From DSNY01 sp016861185 (GTDB lineage Bacteria > Pseudomonadota > Gammaproteobacteria > Burkholderiales > Burkholderiaceae_F): a DNA stretch of 51,831 bases. The notes beneath the pieces were generated by a model. The model saw only the letters and a program-made list of their open reading frames with translations, was not told the origin of the DNA and did not search any database. The position numbers and the translations under genes are program-made. The stretch covers positions 1 through 51,831 of the forward strand of contig SZOR01000015.1 in the NCBI GenBank assembly GCA_030263275.1. Reading direction: 5' to 3'. This document shows, one piece after another, positions 36,788 to 45,168 of this stretch (the first letter of the stretch is position 1; each line of letters begins with the position of its first letter).

Positions 36788-38607
36788 CACGCGGCCCTCC
36801 GCTGCGGCGCGCGGCAGCCGTGCCCCGCGTGCGTCATCTCGAGCAGGAACTTCTGCATGTCCCACGCGCCGGTCGGGCAGCGTTCGGCGCACAGTCCGCA
36901 GTGCAGGCAGACGTCCTCGTCCTTGATCATCACGCGCCCTGTCTTCAGGGTCGTCGATACGTACAGCGGCTGGTCGAGATTGGTTGCCTTCGCGCGCAGC
37001 CGCGGCCGAACGTCCGACTCGTCGCCGTTGGCCGTGAAGTTGATGCAATCGGTCGGGCAGATGTCCACGCAGGCGTCGCACTCGATGCACAGGTGCGCGG
37101 TGAACACCGTCTGCACGTCGCAGTTCAGGCAGCGCTGCGCCTCCTTCCAGGCGGTGGCGGCGTCGAAGCCGAGTTCCACCTCGACCTTGATGTTGCGCAG
37201 CGCCTGATTGACGTCGCGCCACGGCACCTTGTGGCGCGCGTCGGTCGCGACCTCGTTGTCGTAGCTCCACTCGTGGATGCCCATCTTCTGCGACAGCAGG
37301 CTGACGCCCGGCGCGGGGCGGGCGCGGATGTCCTCGCCGTGCAGGAACTTGTCGATCGAGATCGCCGCATCGTGCCCCTGCGCGACCGCCCAGATGATGT
37401 TCTTCGGTCCGAGCGCCGCGTCGCCGCCGAAGAAGACCTGCGGCAGCGTCGATTGCAGCGTGACCGGATCCAGCACCGGCATGCCGTCGGCGCCGAAGTC
37501 GATGCCGATCGACCGCTCGATCCACGGGAAGGCGTTCTCCTGGCCGATCGCGACCAGTACCTCGTCGCATTCGTAGGTCTCGTCGGCTTCGCCGGTGGGC
37601 ACGAGCTGCCGGCGGCCGCGTTCGTCGTACACCGCGCGCACGCGCTCGAAGCGCATGCCGGTGAGCCGGCCGCCTTCGTGCAGGAAGGCCTTGGGCACGC
37701 GGTAGTCGAGGATCGGGATGCCTTCGTGCATCGCGTCCTCCTTCTCCCACGGCGACGCCTTCATCTCGTCGAAGCCCGAGCGCACGATCACCTTGACGTC
37801 CTCGCCGCCGAGCCGCCTGGCCGTGCGGCAGCAGTCCATCGCGGTGTTGCCGCCGCCGAGCACGATCACGCGCCTGCCGATGCGCGTCGTGTGGCCGAAG
37901 GACACGGAAGCCAGCCAGTCGATGCCGATGTGGATGCGCTCGGCCGCCTCGCGGCGGCCTGGGATCTGCAGGTCGCGGCCGCGCGGCGCGCCGGAGCCGA
38001 CGAACACCGCGTCGTAGTTCTCTTCGAGAAGCCGCCCCATCGATTCGACGCGGACGCCGCCGCGGAAGTCGACGCCGAGGTCCAGGATGTAGCCGGTTTC
38101 TTCGTCGATCACTTCCTCGGGCAGGCGAAAGCGCGGGATCTGCGAGCGGATCATGCCGCCGGCCCTTGCGTCCTGGTCGAACACGGTGACCTGGTAGCCG
38201 AGCGGCGCCAGGTCGCGCGCGACCGTCAGCGACGCGGGACCGGCGCCGACGCAGGCGACGCGCTTGCCGTTACTGCGCCGGGCGCGCTTCGGCAACCGGC
38301 TGCGCACGTCGCCCTTGAAGTCGGCCGCAACGCGCTTGAGCCGGCAGATCGCCACCGGCTCGGGGCGCGGCAGCTGCTGCGCCTCCACACGGCCGCGCCG
38401 GCAGGCCGGCTCGCACGGCCGGTCGCACGTGCGCCCCAGGATCCCGGGGAAGACGTTCGACTTCCAGTTGACGAGATACGCGTCGGCGTAGCGTCCGGCG
38501 GCGATCAGCCGGATGTACTCGGGCACCGGCGTATGCGCCGGACACGCCCATTGGCAGTCGACCACTCGATGGAAGTAGTCGGGGTTGCGGATATCGGTGG
38601 GCTGCAA
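36787..38607 (-). CDS. GltD-like flavoprotein with C-terminal ferredoxin motifs, KorAB partner
   Basis: This 606-residue protein starts with a TTG codon: AAGGAGG lies 7 bases upstream and no ATG precedes the conserved DCQWACPAHTPV. N-terminal cysteines (C18, C22, C61, C65, C69) belong to the GltD-type [4Fe-4S] domain. FAD motif CVGAGPASLTVARDL follows near 119, and NAD(P) motif VIVLGGGNTAMDCCRTAR in the middle. The C-terminus has CLNCD and two ferredoxin motifs (CIECDACVDICP and CLHCGLCAERCP). The layout resembles the NADH:acceptor subunit of phenylglyoxylate dehydrogenase-type complexes. It would move electrons from KorAB to NAD(P)+, or the reverse. Confidence 0.85.
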   Translation of the reverse strand: MQPTDIRNPDYFHRVVDCQWACPAHTPVPEYIRLIAAGRYADAYLVNWKSNVFPGILGRTCDRPCEPACRRGRVEAQQLPRPEPVAICRLKRVAADFKGDVRSRLPKRARRSNGKRVACVGAGPASLTVARDLAPLGYQVTVFDQDARAGGMIRSQIPRFRLPEEVIDEETGYILDLGVDFRGGVRVESMGRLLEENYDAVFVGSGAPRGRDLQIPGRREAAERIHIGIDWLASVSFGHTTRIGRRVIVLGGGNTAMDCCRTARRLGGEDVKVIVRSGFDEMKASPWEKEDAMHEGIPILDYRVPKAFLHEGGRLTGMRFERVRAVYDERGRRQLVPTGEADETYECDEVLVAIGQENAFPWIERSIGIDFGADGMPVLDPVTLQSTLPQVFFGGDAALGPKNIIWAVAQGHDAAISIDKFLHGEDIRARPAPGVSLLSQKMGIHEWSYDNEVATDARHKVPWRDVNQALRNIKVEVELGFDAATAWKEAQRCLNCDVQTVFTAHLCIECDACVDICPTDCINFTANGDESDVRPRLRAKATNLDQPLYVSTTLKTGRVMIKDEDVCLHCGLCAERCPTGAWDMQKFLLEMTHAGHGCRAPQRRAA

Positions 38608-38962
38608 CGGTGTCCTCCTTCCAGCCTTCCTGCCGCATGCGCCGCGCGTGTCTGTTGGACCGCGTGCGCTGTTTGTTGTGCGCGCGAGTCTACGCCGTCG
38701 AGCGACGAGGGGCTCCCGCAGTGCGCAAGCCCGCTTGTCGAGCGCGCCTTCTGCGCAACAGCGCTGCCGGCGCGTCTTCAACGCAAGTTGCGGTGGTACG
38801 ATCGCGCCTCGCTGCGCGGCCGGCGTCGAGCCCGGCGCGGACGCGCGGCAAAGGCCCGATGCGCGACGCTGGAATCCGGCGTCGCCGTCGCCGGATGTGC
38901 GGTGACGCTCGCCCGCGTCCGGACCTCTTTGACGAGAAGCTCGTTCTGAAAGGTGCAGCGCG
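38608..38962. other. 355-base divergent intergenic region, kor operon / odhA
   Basis: This region holds the AAGGAGG site of the leftward flavoprotein gene at its left edge. A possible odhA -10 (TACGAT, 38797-38802, plus) lacks a good -35. Near 38940-38955 are TTTGACGAG and GAAAGG before odhA. No FNR-type box, terminator or convincing gene was found. Open frames here have no recognisable product. Confidence 0.5.
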
Positions 38963-41818
38963 ATGATGCGACAGTTCCAGGTCAACTCGTACCTGTTCGG
39001 CGGGAATGCGCCGTATGTCGAGGAGCTCTACGAGCGCTACCTCGACAACCCCACGTCCGTTCCGGAGAAGTGGCGCGCCTACTTCGACCAGATGCAGCTC
39101 GTGCCGGCGGCCGACGGCTCGCCCGCCACGCCCGACGTCGCGCACGCGCCGATCGTCGAATCCTTCGCGCTGCGCGCGAAGGAGGGCAAGCTGCGGCCGA
39201 CGGTCGCACCGACCGATCTGTCGGTCGCGCGCAAGCAGGTTCACGTCCAGTCGATCATCGCGGCGTACCGCTTCCTCGGCTCGCGTTGGGCGGATCTCGA
39301 TCCGCTGAAGCGCCAGGAGCGCCCGCACATCCCCGAGCTGGAGCCGGCGTTCTACGACCTGACCGAAGCCGACATGGACATCGTGTTCTCGGCGACGAAC
39401 ACGTACTTCGGCCAGGAACAGATGACGCTGCGCGAGATCGTCAAGGCGCTGCGCCAGACCTACTGCGGAACGATCGGCGCCGAGTACATGTACATCTCGG
39501 ACCCGGCGGAGAAGCGCTGGTGGCAGCAGAAGCTCGAATCGATCCGCTCCACGCCGAACTTCAGCTCGGCGAAGAAGCGGCAGATCCTCGAGCGGCTGAC
39601 CGCGGCCGAAGGGCTTGAGCGCTTCCTGCACACGAAGTACGTCGGCCAGAAGCGGTTTTCGCTCGAAGGCGGCGAAAGCTTCATCGCGGCGATGGACGAG
39701 CTGATCCAGCGCGCCGGCGAACGCGGTGTGGAGGAGATCGTCATCGGCATGGCGCACCGCGGGCGGCTCAACGTGCTGGTCAACACCCTCGGCAAGATGC
39801 CGAAGGAGCTGTTCGCCGAGTTCGAAGGCAAGGCGGCGGCCGATCTGCCGGCCGGCGACGTCAAGTACCACATGGGGTTTTCCAGCGACGTGTCCACGCC
39901 GGGCGGGCCGGTGCACCTGTCGCTCGCGTTCAACCCCTCGCACCTCGAGATCGTCAACCCGGTCGTCGAGGGTTCGGTGCGTGCGCGCCAGGAGCGTCGC
40001 GGCGATGCGAAGCGCGAAAAGGTGCTGCCCGTGCTGGTGCACGGCGATGCGGCGTTCGCCGGGCAGGGCGTCGTGATGGAGACGCTGAACCTCGCGCAGA
40101 CGCGCGGTTACAAGACCGGCGGCACGGTGCACATCGTCATCAACAACCAGATCGGATTCACGACCTCCGATCCGCGCGATACGCGCTCGACGATCTACTG
40201 CACCGACGTCGTCAAGATGATCGAAGCGCCGGTGCTGCACGTCAACGGCGACGATCCAGAGGCGGTCGTGCTGTGCGCGCAGCTCGCGATGGAGTACCGG
40301 CAGGAGTTCAAGAAGGACGTCGTGATCGACATCGTCTGCTTCCGCCGGCTCGGCCACAACGAGCAGGACACACCGGCGGTCACGCAGCCGCTGATGTACA
40401 AGAAGATCGGCCAGCATCCCGGGACGCGCAAGCTGTACGCGGACAAGCTCGTGACGCAGGGCACGCTGGCGCCGGACATGCCGGAGCAGATCGTCAAGGC
40501 CTTCCGCCAGGCGATGGACGAGGGGCGCCACACGGTCGATCCGGTGCTGACCAACTACAAGAGCAAGTACGCGGTCGACTGGGCGCCGTTCCTCAATCGC
40601 AAGTGGACCGACCACGCCGACACGGGCGTTCCGATCGCGGAACTGAAGCGGCTGGCCGAGCGCATCACGACCGTTCCGGCGAACTTCAAGCTGCATCCGC
40701 TCGTCGAGAAGGTGCTCGCCGACCGGCGCGCGATGGGTGAAGGCAAGATGCCGCTGGACTGGGGCATGGCCGAGCATCTCGCGTTCGCTTCGCTGGTGGC
40801 GAGCGGCTACCCGGTGCGCATCACCGGACAGGACTCGGGGCGCGGCACCTTCACGCATCGGCACGCGGTGCTGCACGACCAGAACCGCGAGCGTTGGGAC
40901 GAAGGCACCTACATTCCCCTGCAGCACGTCTCCGAGAAGCAGGCGCCTTTCCTCGTGATCGACTCGGTGCTCTCCGAGGAGGCGGTGCTCGGCTTCGAGT
41001 ACGGCTATTCGTCGGCCGAGCCGAACGCACTGGTGATCTGGGAGGCGCAGTTCGGCGACTTCGCCAACGGCGCGCAGGTCGTCATCGACCAGTTCATCTC
41101 GTCGGGCGAAGTGAAGTGGGGGCGCCAATCGGGGCTGACGCTGATGCTGCCGCACGGCTACGAAGGGCAGGGTCCGGAACATTCGTCGGCGCGCATCGAG
41201 CGCTTCCTGCAGCTTTCGGCCGATAACAACATGCAGGTCGTGCAGCCGACCACGGCGGCGCAGATCTTCCATCTGCTGCGCCGGCAGATGATCCGGCCGT
41301 TCCGCAAGCCGCTCGTGATCATGACCCCGAAGTCGCTGCTGCGGCACAAGGACGCCGCTTCCGAGTTGGCGGAGCTGGCGCGCAGCGAGTTCCAGACGGT
41401 CATCGGCGAACTGGCCGAGCTGGACGCCAAAAAGGTCAAGCGCGTGATCGTCTGCTCGGGCAAGGTGTATTACGACCTCGTCGCAGCGCGCGCCGAGCGC
41501 AAGGCCGATGACGTCGCGGTCGTCCGCATCGAGCAGCTCTACCCGTTCCCGCACAAGGCGGTCGCCGCCGAGCTGAAGAAGTACCCGAATGCAGCCGACG
41601 TGATCTGGTGCCAGGACGAGCCGCAGAATCAGGGTGCCTGGTTCTATGCGCAGCATCACCTGCTCGAGAACATGAACGACGGTCAGAAGCTCGGCTACGC
41701 CGGGCGGCCGGCGTCGGCCTCGCCCGCGGTGGGCTACTACGCCAAGCACATCGAACAGCAGAAGGCGCTGATCGACGTGGCGTTCGCCAAGCTCAAAGGC
41801 ATCGTCCTCAACAAATAG
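38963..41818 (+). CDS. odhA: 2-Oxoglutarate dehydrogenase E1 component
   Basis: This 951-residue ThDP-dependent E1 (also called sucA) decarboxylates 2-oxoglutarate in the NAD-linked complex. It has the N-terminal E2-binding start (YVEELYERYLDNPTSVPEKWRAYFDQ) and ThDP-domain segments IGMAHRGRLNVLVN, NPSHLEIVNPVVEGSVRARQ and FRRLGHNEQDTPAVTQPLMY. The C-terminal half includes GRGTFTHRHAVL. Length is typical (E. coli SucA has 933). ATG codons at 38963 and 38966 are adjacent. It is followed by odhB after 81 bases. Confidence 0.97.
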   Translation: MMRQFQVNSYLFGGNAPYVEELYERYLDNPTSVPEKWRAYFDQMQLVPAADGSPATPDVAHAPIVESFALRAKEGKLRPTVAPTDLSVARKQVHVQSIIAAYRFLGSRWADLDPLKRQERPHIPELEPAFYDLTEADMDIVFSATNTYFGQEQMTLREIVKALRQTYCGTIGAEYMYISDPAEKRWWQQKLESIRSTPNFSSAKKRQILERLTAAEGLERFLHTKYVGQKRFSLEGGESFIAAMDELIQRAGERGVEEIVIGMAHRGRLNVLVNTLGKMPKELFAEFEGKAAADLPAGDVKYHMGFSSDVSTPGGPVHLSLAFNPSHLEIVNPVVEGSVRARQERRGDAKREKVLPVLVHGDAAFAGQGVVMETLNLAQTRGYKTGGTVHIVINNQIGFTTSDPRDTRSTIYCTDVVKMIEAPVLHVNGDDPEAVVLCAQLAMEYRQEFKKDVVIDIVCFRRLGHNEQDTPAVTQPLMYKKIGQHPGTRKLYADKLVTQGTLAPDMPEQIVKAFRQAMDEGRHTVDPVLTNYKSKYAVDWAPFLNRKWTDHADTGVPIAELKRLAERITTVPANFKLHPLVEKVLADRRAMGEGKMPLDWGMAEHLAFASLVASGYPVRITGQDSGRGTFTHRHAVLHDQNRERWDEGTYIPLQHVSEKQAPFLVIDSVLSEEAVLGFEYGYSSAEPNALVIWEAQFGDFANGAQVVIDQFISSGEVKWGRQSGLTLMLPHGYEGQGPEHSSARIERFLQLSADNNMQVVQPTTAAQIFHLLRRQMIRPFRKPLVIMTPKSLLRHKDAASELAELARSEFQTVIGELAELDAKKVKRVIVCSGKVYYDLVAARAERKADDVAVVRIEQLYPFPHKAVAAELKKYPNAADVIWCQDEPQNQGAWFYAQHHLLENMNDGQKLGYAGRPASASPAVGYYAKHIEQQKALIDVAFAKLKGIVLNK

Positions 41819-41845
41819 TCGGCCGTTGGCCGTCGGGCGTCGGGC
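41818..41845. repeat. Heptad tandem repeat, GTCGGCC type, after odhA
   Basis: Four 7-base units read GTCGGCC, GTTGGCC, GTCGGGC, GTCGGGC. The first base is the last base of the odhA stop codon. Same family and strand as 34837-34871. Confidence 0.8.
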
Positions 41846-41899
41846 GAAACCGCTTGCGCACGTTCCGGCCGCGCGTCTGCATCGAACGGAACTCGAACC

Positions 41900-43159
41900 A
41901 TGTCCATCGTTGAAGTCAAAGTCCCGCAGCTTTCGGAATCGGTTGCGGAAGCCACGCTGCTGCAGTGGAAGAAAAAGCCCGGCGACGCGGTCGCGGTCGA
42001 CGAGGTGCTGATCGAAGTCGAAACCGACAAGGTCGTGCTCGAAGTCCCCGCGCCGTCTGCGGGCGTGCTGGCATCGATCGTCAAGCCCGACGGCAGCACG
42101 GTCGTCGCCGGCGAACTGATCGCGACGATCGACAGCGCCGGCAAGGCGGCCGCGGCGCCCGCGCCCGCCGCACGGGCTGTTGCCGCGGCCGCAGCGGCGG
42201 CGCCTGCCGTCGTGCCTGCCGCGACAACGGCTGCAGTGGCGATGCCGGCGGCCGCCAAGATGATGGCGGATGCCGGGCTTTCGCCCGCGCAGGTCGCGGG
42301 CACCGGCAAGGACGGCCGGATCCTGAAAGGCGACGTGATCGCGGCCAAGGAGGCCGCCGCGCGGGCGCCTGCGCCAGCAGTCGCACCGGCTGCGCCGCCG
42401 GCAGCCAAACCCGCGCTGCCCGAAGTGAAGGCGCCGGTCGATCTGTCGATCCTCGCCAACCGTCCCGAACAGCGCGTCCCGATGTCGCGGCTGCGCCAGC
42501 GCGTGGCCGAGCGGCTCGTTCAGTCGCAGTCGACGGCGGCGATCCTGACGACGTTCAACGAAGTGAACATGCAGCCGGTCATGGAGCTGCGCAACCGCTA
42601 CAAGGACCGCTTCGAGAAGGAGCACGGCGTCAAGCTCGGTTTCATGTCCTTCTTCGTCAAGGCTGCGGTGGCGGCGCTGAAGAGATTCCCGATCGTCAAC
42701 GCCTCGGTCGACGGCAACGACATCGTCTACCACGGCTACTTCGACATCGGCATCGCGGTGGGCTCGCCGCGCGGGCTCGTCGTGCCGATCCTGCGCGACG
42801 CCGATCAGATGAGCTTCGCCGACATCGAGAAGAAGATCGCCGATTTCGGCAAGCGCGCGGCCGACGGCAAGCTCGGCATCGACGAGCTGACCGGCGGAAC
42901 CTTCTCGATCTCCAACGGCGGCGTGTTCGGCTCGATGCTGTCCACGCCGATCATCAACCCGCCGCAGAGCGCGATCCTCGGCATCCACGCGACCAAGGAG
43001 CGGCCGGTCGTCGAGAACGGCCAGATCGTGATCCGGCCGATGAACTATCTGGCGCTGTCGTACGACCACCGGATCATCGACGGCCGCGAGGCCGTGCTGT
43101 CGCTGGTCGCGATGAAGGAAGCGCTCGAGGATCCGGCGCGGCTGCTGCTCGAACTCTGA
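41900..43159 (+). CDS. odhB: Dihydrolipoyl succinyltransferase, E2 of 2-oxoglutarate dehydrogenase
   Basis: This 419-residue E2 (sucB) has one lipoyl domain with lipoylated K44 in EVETDKVVLEV. An Ala/Pro linker (about 80-115) follows, then an E3/E1-binding domain (about 118-155: KMMADAGLSPAQVAGTGKDGRI-type segment). The catalytic domain ends in SYDHRIIDGREAV with H390 and D394. It transfers succinyl to CoA. Heptad repeats begin 5 bases after its stop. Confidence 0.97.
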   Translation: MSIVEVKVPQLSESVAEATLLQWKKKPGDAVAVDEVLIEVETDKVVLEVPAPSAGVLASIVKPDGSTVVAGELIATIDSAGKAAAAPAPAARAVAAAAAAAPAVVPAATTAAVAMPAAAKMMADAGLSPAQVAGTGKDGRILKGDVIAAKEAAARAPAPAVAPAAPPAAKPALPEVKAPVDLSILANRPEQRVPMSRLRQRVAERLVQSQSTAAILTTFNEVNMQPVMELRNRYKDRFEKEHGVKLGFMSFFVKAAVAALKRFPIVNASVDGNDIVYHGYFDIGIAVGSPRGLVVPILRDADQMSFADIEKKIADFGKRAADGKLGIDELTGGTFSISNGGVFGSMLSTPIINPPQSAILGIHATKERPVVENGQIVIRPMNYLALSYDHRIIDGREAVLSLVAMKEALEDPARLLLEL

Positions 43160-43164
43160 AATCC

Positions 43165-43237
43165 GGATTGCGGTTCGCGGATCGCGCGTCCGCGGACTGC
43201 AATCCTCATCGTGACGCCATCCGCATTCCGCAATCCG
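43165..43237. repeat. Heptad repeats with inverted arm between odhB and the PspC-like gene
   Basis: The left arm reads GGATTGC, GGTTCGC, GGATCGC (43165-43185). The right arm, CCGCATTCCGCAATCCG (43221-43237), is inverted relative to it. GGATTGCGG and CCGCAATCC can pair. The right arm abuts the next ATG. Confidence 0.75.
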
Positions 43238-43546
43238 ATGTCAACTGCCGACGAAATCGCCAAGCTGCACGACCTGCTCGCCAAGGGCGCGATCACCCAG
43301 GCCGAGTTCGATCAGGCCAAGGCGAAACTGCTTGCCGCGCCCGCGGGTGCGGCGCTTTCGATCAACCGGCTGCGGCTTTCCGACAGCGACAAGTGGATCG
43401 CCGGCGTGTGCGGCGGCATCGGCGCAGTCACGGGTGTGGAGTCGTGGATCTGGCGGCTGATCTTCGTGCTCGGCCTGCTGTTCGGCGGCTTCACGCTGCT
43501 CCTGTATCTGCTGCTGTGGATCTTCGTGCCGCGCGAAGGCGCATAG
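43238..43546 (+). CDS. SHOCT-PspC domain small membrane protein
   Basis: This 102-residue protein has an N-terminal SHOCT-like helix pair (EIAKLHDLLAKGAITQAEFDQAKAKLL, residues about 5-31). A PspC domain follows (about 45-100), starting DKWIAGVCGGIGAV, with two hydrophobic segments ending WRLIFVLGLLF and LLLYLLLWIFVPRE. PspC domains act in envelope-stress sensing. The ATG at 43238 was preferred over a GTG at 43211 because the latter would translate the repeat; no clear ribosome binding site is visible for either. Its position between odhB and lpdA is unexpected. Confidence 0.85.
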   Translation: MSTADEIAKLHDLLAKGAITQAEFDQAKAKLLAAPAGAALSINRLRLSDSDKWIAGVCGGIGAVTGVESWIWRLIFVLGLLFGGFTLLLYLLLWIFVPREGA

Positions 43547-43577
43547 GTCCACGCGGCTTCAAAGGGAACGACCATCC

Positions 43578-45017
43578 ATGTCCAAGAGTTTCGACGTCGT
43601 CGTGATCGGCGCCGGTCCCGGCGGCTACATCGCCGCGATCCGGGCGGCCCAGCTCGGTCTTTCGGTCGCGTGCATCGACGAATGGAAGAACGCGCAGGGC
43701 GGACCGGCGCCGGGCGGCACCTGCACCAACGTTGGCTGCATTCCGTCGAAGGCGCTGCTGCAGTCCTCGGAGAACTACGAGCACGCCGCGCACCACTTCA
43801 AGGATCACGGCATCGAGGTCAAGGGCCTCGCGATGAACGTCGCGCAGATGATCGCGCGCAAGGCCGCCGTGGTGAAGCAGAACAACGACGGCATCCTGTA
43901 TCTGTTCAAGAAGAACAAGGTCGCGTTCTTTCACGGCCGCGGCAGCTTCGCCGGCAGCGGCGAAGCCGGCTACCAGGTGAAGGTCGCGGGCGCCAATGAA
44001 GAGACGCTGGTCGGCAGGCACGTGATCGTCGCGACCGGGTCGAATCCGCGCGCGCTGCCCGGCGTCGAGTTCGACGAGAAGCTCGTCCTGTCGAACGACG
44101 GCGCGCTCGCGATCCCCGAGGTGCCGAAGCGGCTCGGCGTGGTCGGCGCCGGCGTGATCGGGCTCGAGATGGGTTCGGTGTGGCGCCGGCTCGGCGCCGA
44201 CGTGACGATCCTCGAGGCGCTGCCGGCCTTCCTCGGCGCGGCCGATGCGCAGATCGCGCGCGAGGCGCAGAAGGCGTTCACGAAGCAGGGCCTGAAGATG
44301 CACTTCGGCGTCAACATCACGGCGGTCAAGCGCGAGAAGAAGGGCAAGGCCGAAGAGGTCGTCGTCGAGTACAACGACGACAAGGGCGCGGCGCAATCGC
44401 TCGCCTGCGATCGGCTGGTCGTGTCGATCGGCCGCGTACCGAACACGAACGGGCTCGCACCCGAAGCGGTCGGCCTCGCGCTCGACGAGCGCGGCTTCGT
44501 CGTTGTCGACGACGAATGCCGGACGAACCTGCCGAACGTCTGGGCGATCGGCGACGTCGTGCGCGGGCCGATGCTCGCGCACAAGGCCGAAGAGGAGGGT
44601 GTGGCGGTCGCCGAGCGCATCGCCGGCCAGCACGGCCACGTCGACTTCAACACGATTCCCTGGGTGATCTACACGTCGCCCGAGATCGCGTGGGTCGGAC
44701 AGACCGAGCAGCAGGTCAAGGCTTCCGGCCGCGAGTACCGCACCGGAACTTTTCCGTTTGCCGCGAACGGCCGCGCGCGCGCGCTCGGGGATACCACCGG
44801 GCTGGTCAAGTTCGTCGCCGACGCCGGGACCGACGAGATCCTCGGCGTGCACATCGTCGGGCCGATGGCCTCCGAGCTGATCGCCGAAGCGGTCGTCGCG
44901 ATGTCGTTCCGCGCCTCCAGCGAGGACATCGCGCGCATCTGCCACGCGCACCCGTCGCTCTCCGAAGCGACCAAGGAGGCCGCGCTCGCGGTGGACAAGC
45001 GCACGCTCAATCTTTGA
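43578..45017 (+). CDS. lpdA: Dihydrolipoyl dehydrogenase, E3
   Basis: This 479-residue flavoprotein reoxidises dihydrolipoamide on OdhB, producing NADH. It has FAD motif VVIGAGPGGYIAAIRAA (8-24), redox disulfide C49/C54 in GGTCTNVGCIPSKALL, NAD motif GVVGAGVIGLEMGSVWRRLG, and the catalytic base region CHAHPSLSEATKEAAL. It completes the odhA-odhB-lpdA set. Its stop codon is followed without any gap by four GGATYGC heptads. Confidence 0.97.
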   Translation: MSKSFDVVVIGAGPGGYIAAIRAAQLGLSVACIDEWKNAQGGPAPGGTCTNVGCIPSKALLQSSENYEHAAHHFKDHGIEVKGLAMNVAQMIARKAAVVKQNNDGILYLFKKNKVAFFHGRGSFAGSGEAGYQVKVAGANEETLVGRHVIVATGSNPRALPGVEFDEKLVLSNDGALAIPEVPKRLGVVGAGVIGLEMGSVWRRLGADVTILEALPAFLGAADAQIAREAQKAFTKQGLKMHFGVNITAVKREKKGKAEEVVVEYNDDKGAAQSLACDRLVVSIGRVPNTNGLAPEAVGLALDERGFVVVDDECRTNLPNVWAIGDVVRGPMLAHKAEEEGVAVAERIAGQHGHVDFNTIPWVIYTSPEIAWVGQTEQQVKASGREYRTGTFPFAANGRARALGDTTGLVKFVADAGTDEILGVHIVGPMASELIAEAVVAMSFRASSEDIARICHAHPSLSEATKEAALAVDKRTLNL

Positions 45018-45045
45018 GGATTGCGGATCGCGGATTGCGGATCGC
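45018..45045. repeat. Heptad tandem repeat directly after lpdA
   Basis: Four perfect 7-base units, GGATTGC-GGATCGC-GGATTGC-GGATCGC, start on the base after the lpdA TGA. This is the best preserved copy of the repeat family. Confidence 0.9.
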
Positions 45046-45049
45046 GCGA

Positions 45050-45082
45050 ACCGTGCTTCGCATTCGACACGGTCGTGTTTTG
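45050..45082 (+). terminator. Possible terminator of the odh operon
   Basis: ACCGTG / CACGGT (45050-45055 / 45068-45073) can form a 6-bp stem with a 12-base loop, followed by CGTGTTTTGG. The T-run is short and offset, so the call is weak. Confidence 0.35.
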
Positions 45083-45137
45083 GTGCGCCGTGCGGGGCGG
45101 CTAGTGATTGAACGCCGTGCCTGCAGAACGGACGAGC

Positions 45138-45158
45138 GCAATCCGCAATCCGCAATCC
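45138..45158. repeat. Inverted heptad repeat upstream of zapE
   Basis: Three perfect GCAATCC units are inverted relative to the block at 45018-45045. They could form a long stem across the lpdA-zapE spacer. They end 10 bases before the zapE start. Confidence 0.85.
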
Positions 45159-45168
45159 CGAGTCCGAA

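Noticed and set aside
38690..43069. Very long minus-strand open frame (about 1459 codons) opposite odhA-odhB
   Set aside because: It is antisense to two certain genes. Its composition (Arg/His/Asp/Val-rich without domains) is the usual shadow of high-GC codon bias.
43211..43237. Upstream GTG start for the SHOCT-PspC gene
   Set aside because: It would translate the inverted heptad repeat; the family fold starts at the ATG at 43238.
34834..45158. Heptad repeats as a CRISPR array
   Set aside because: Units are 7 bases in direct contact with no spacers, and no cas genes are present.
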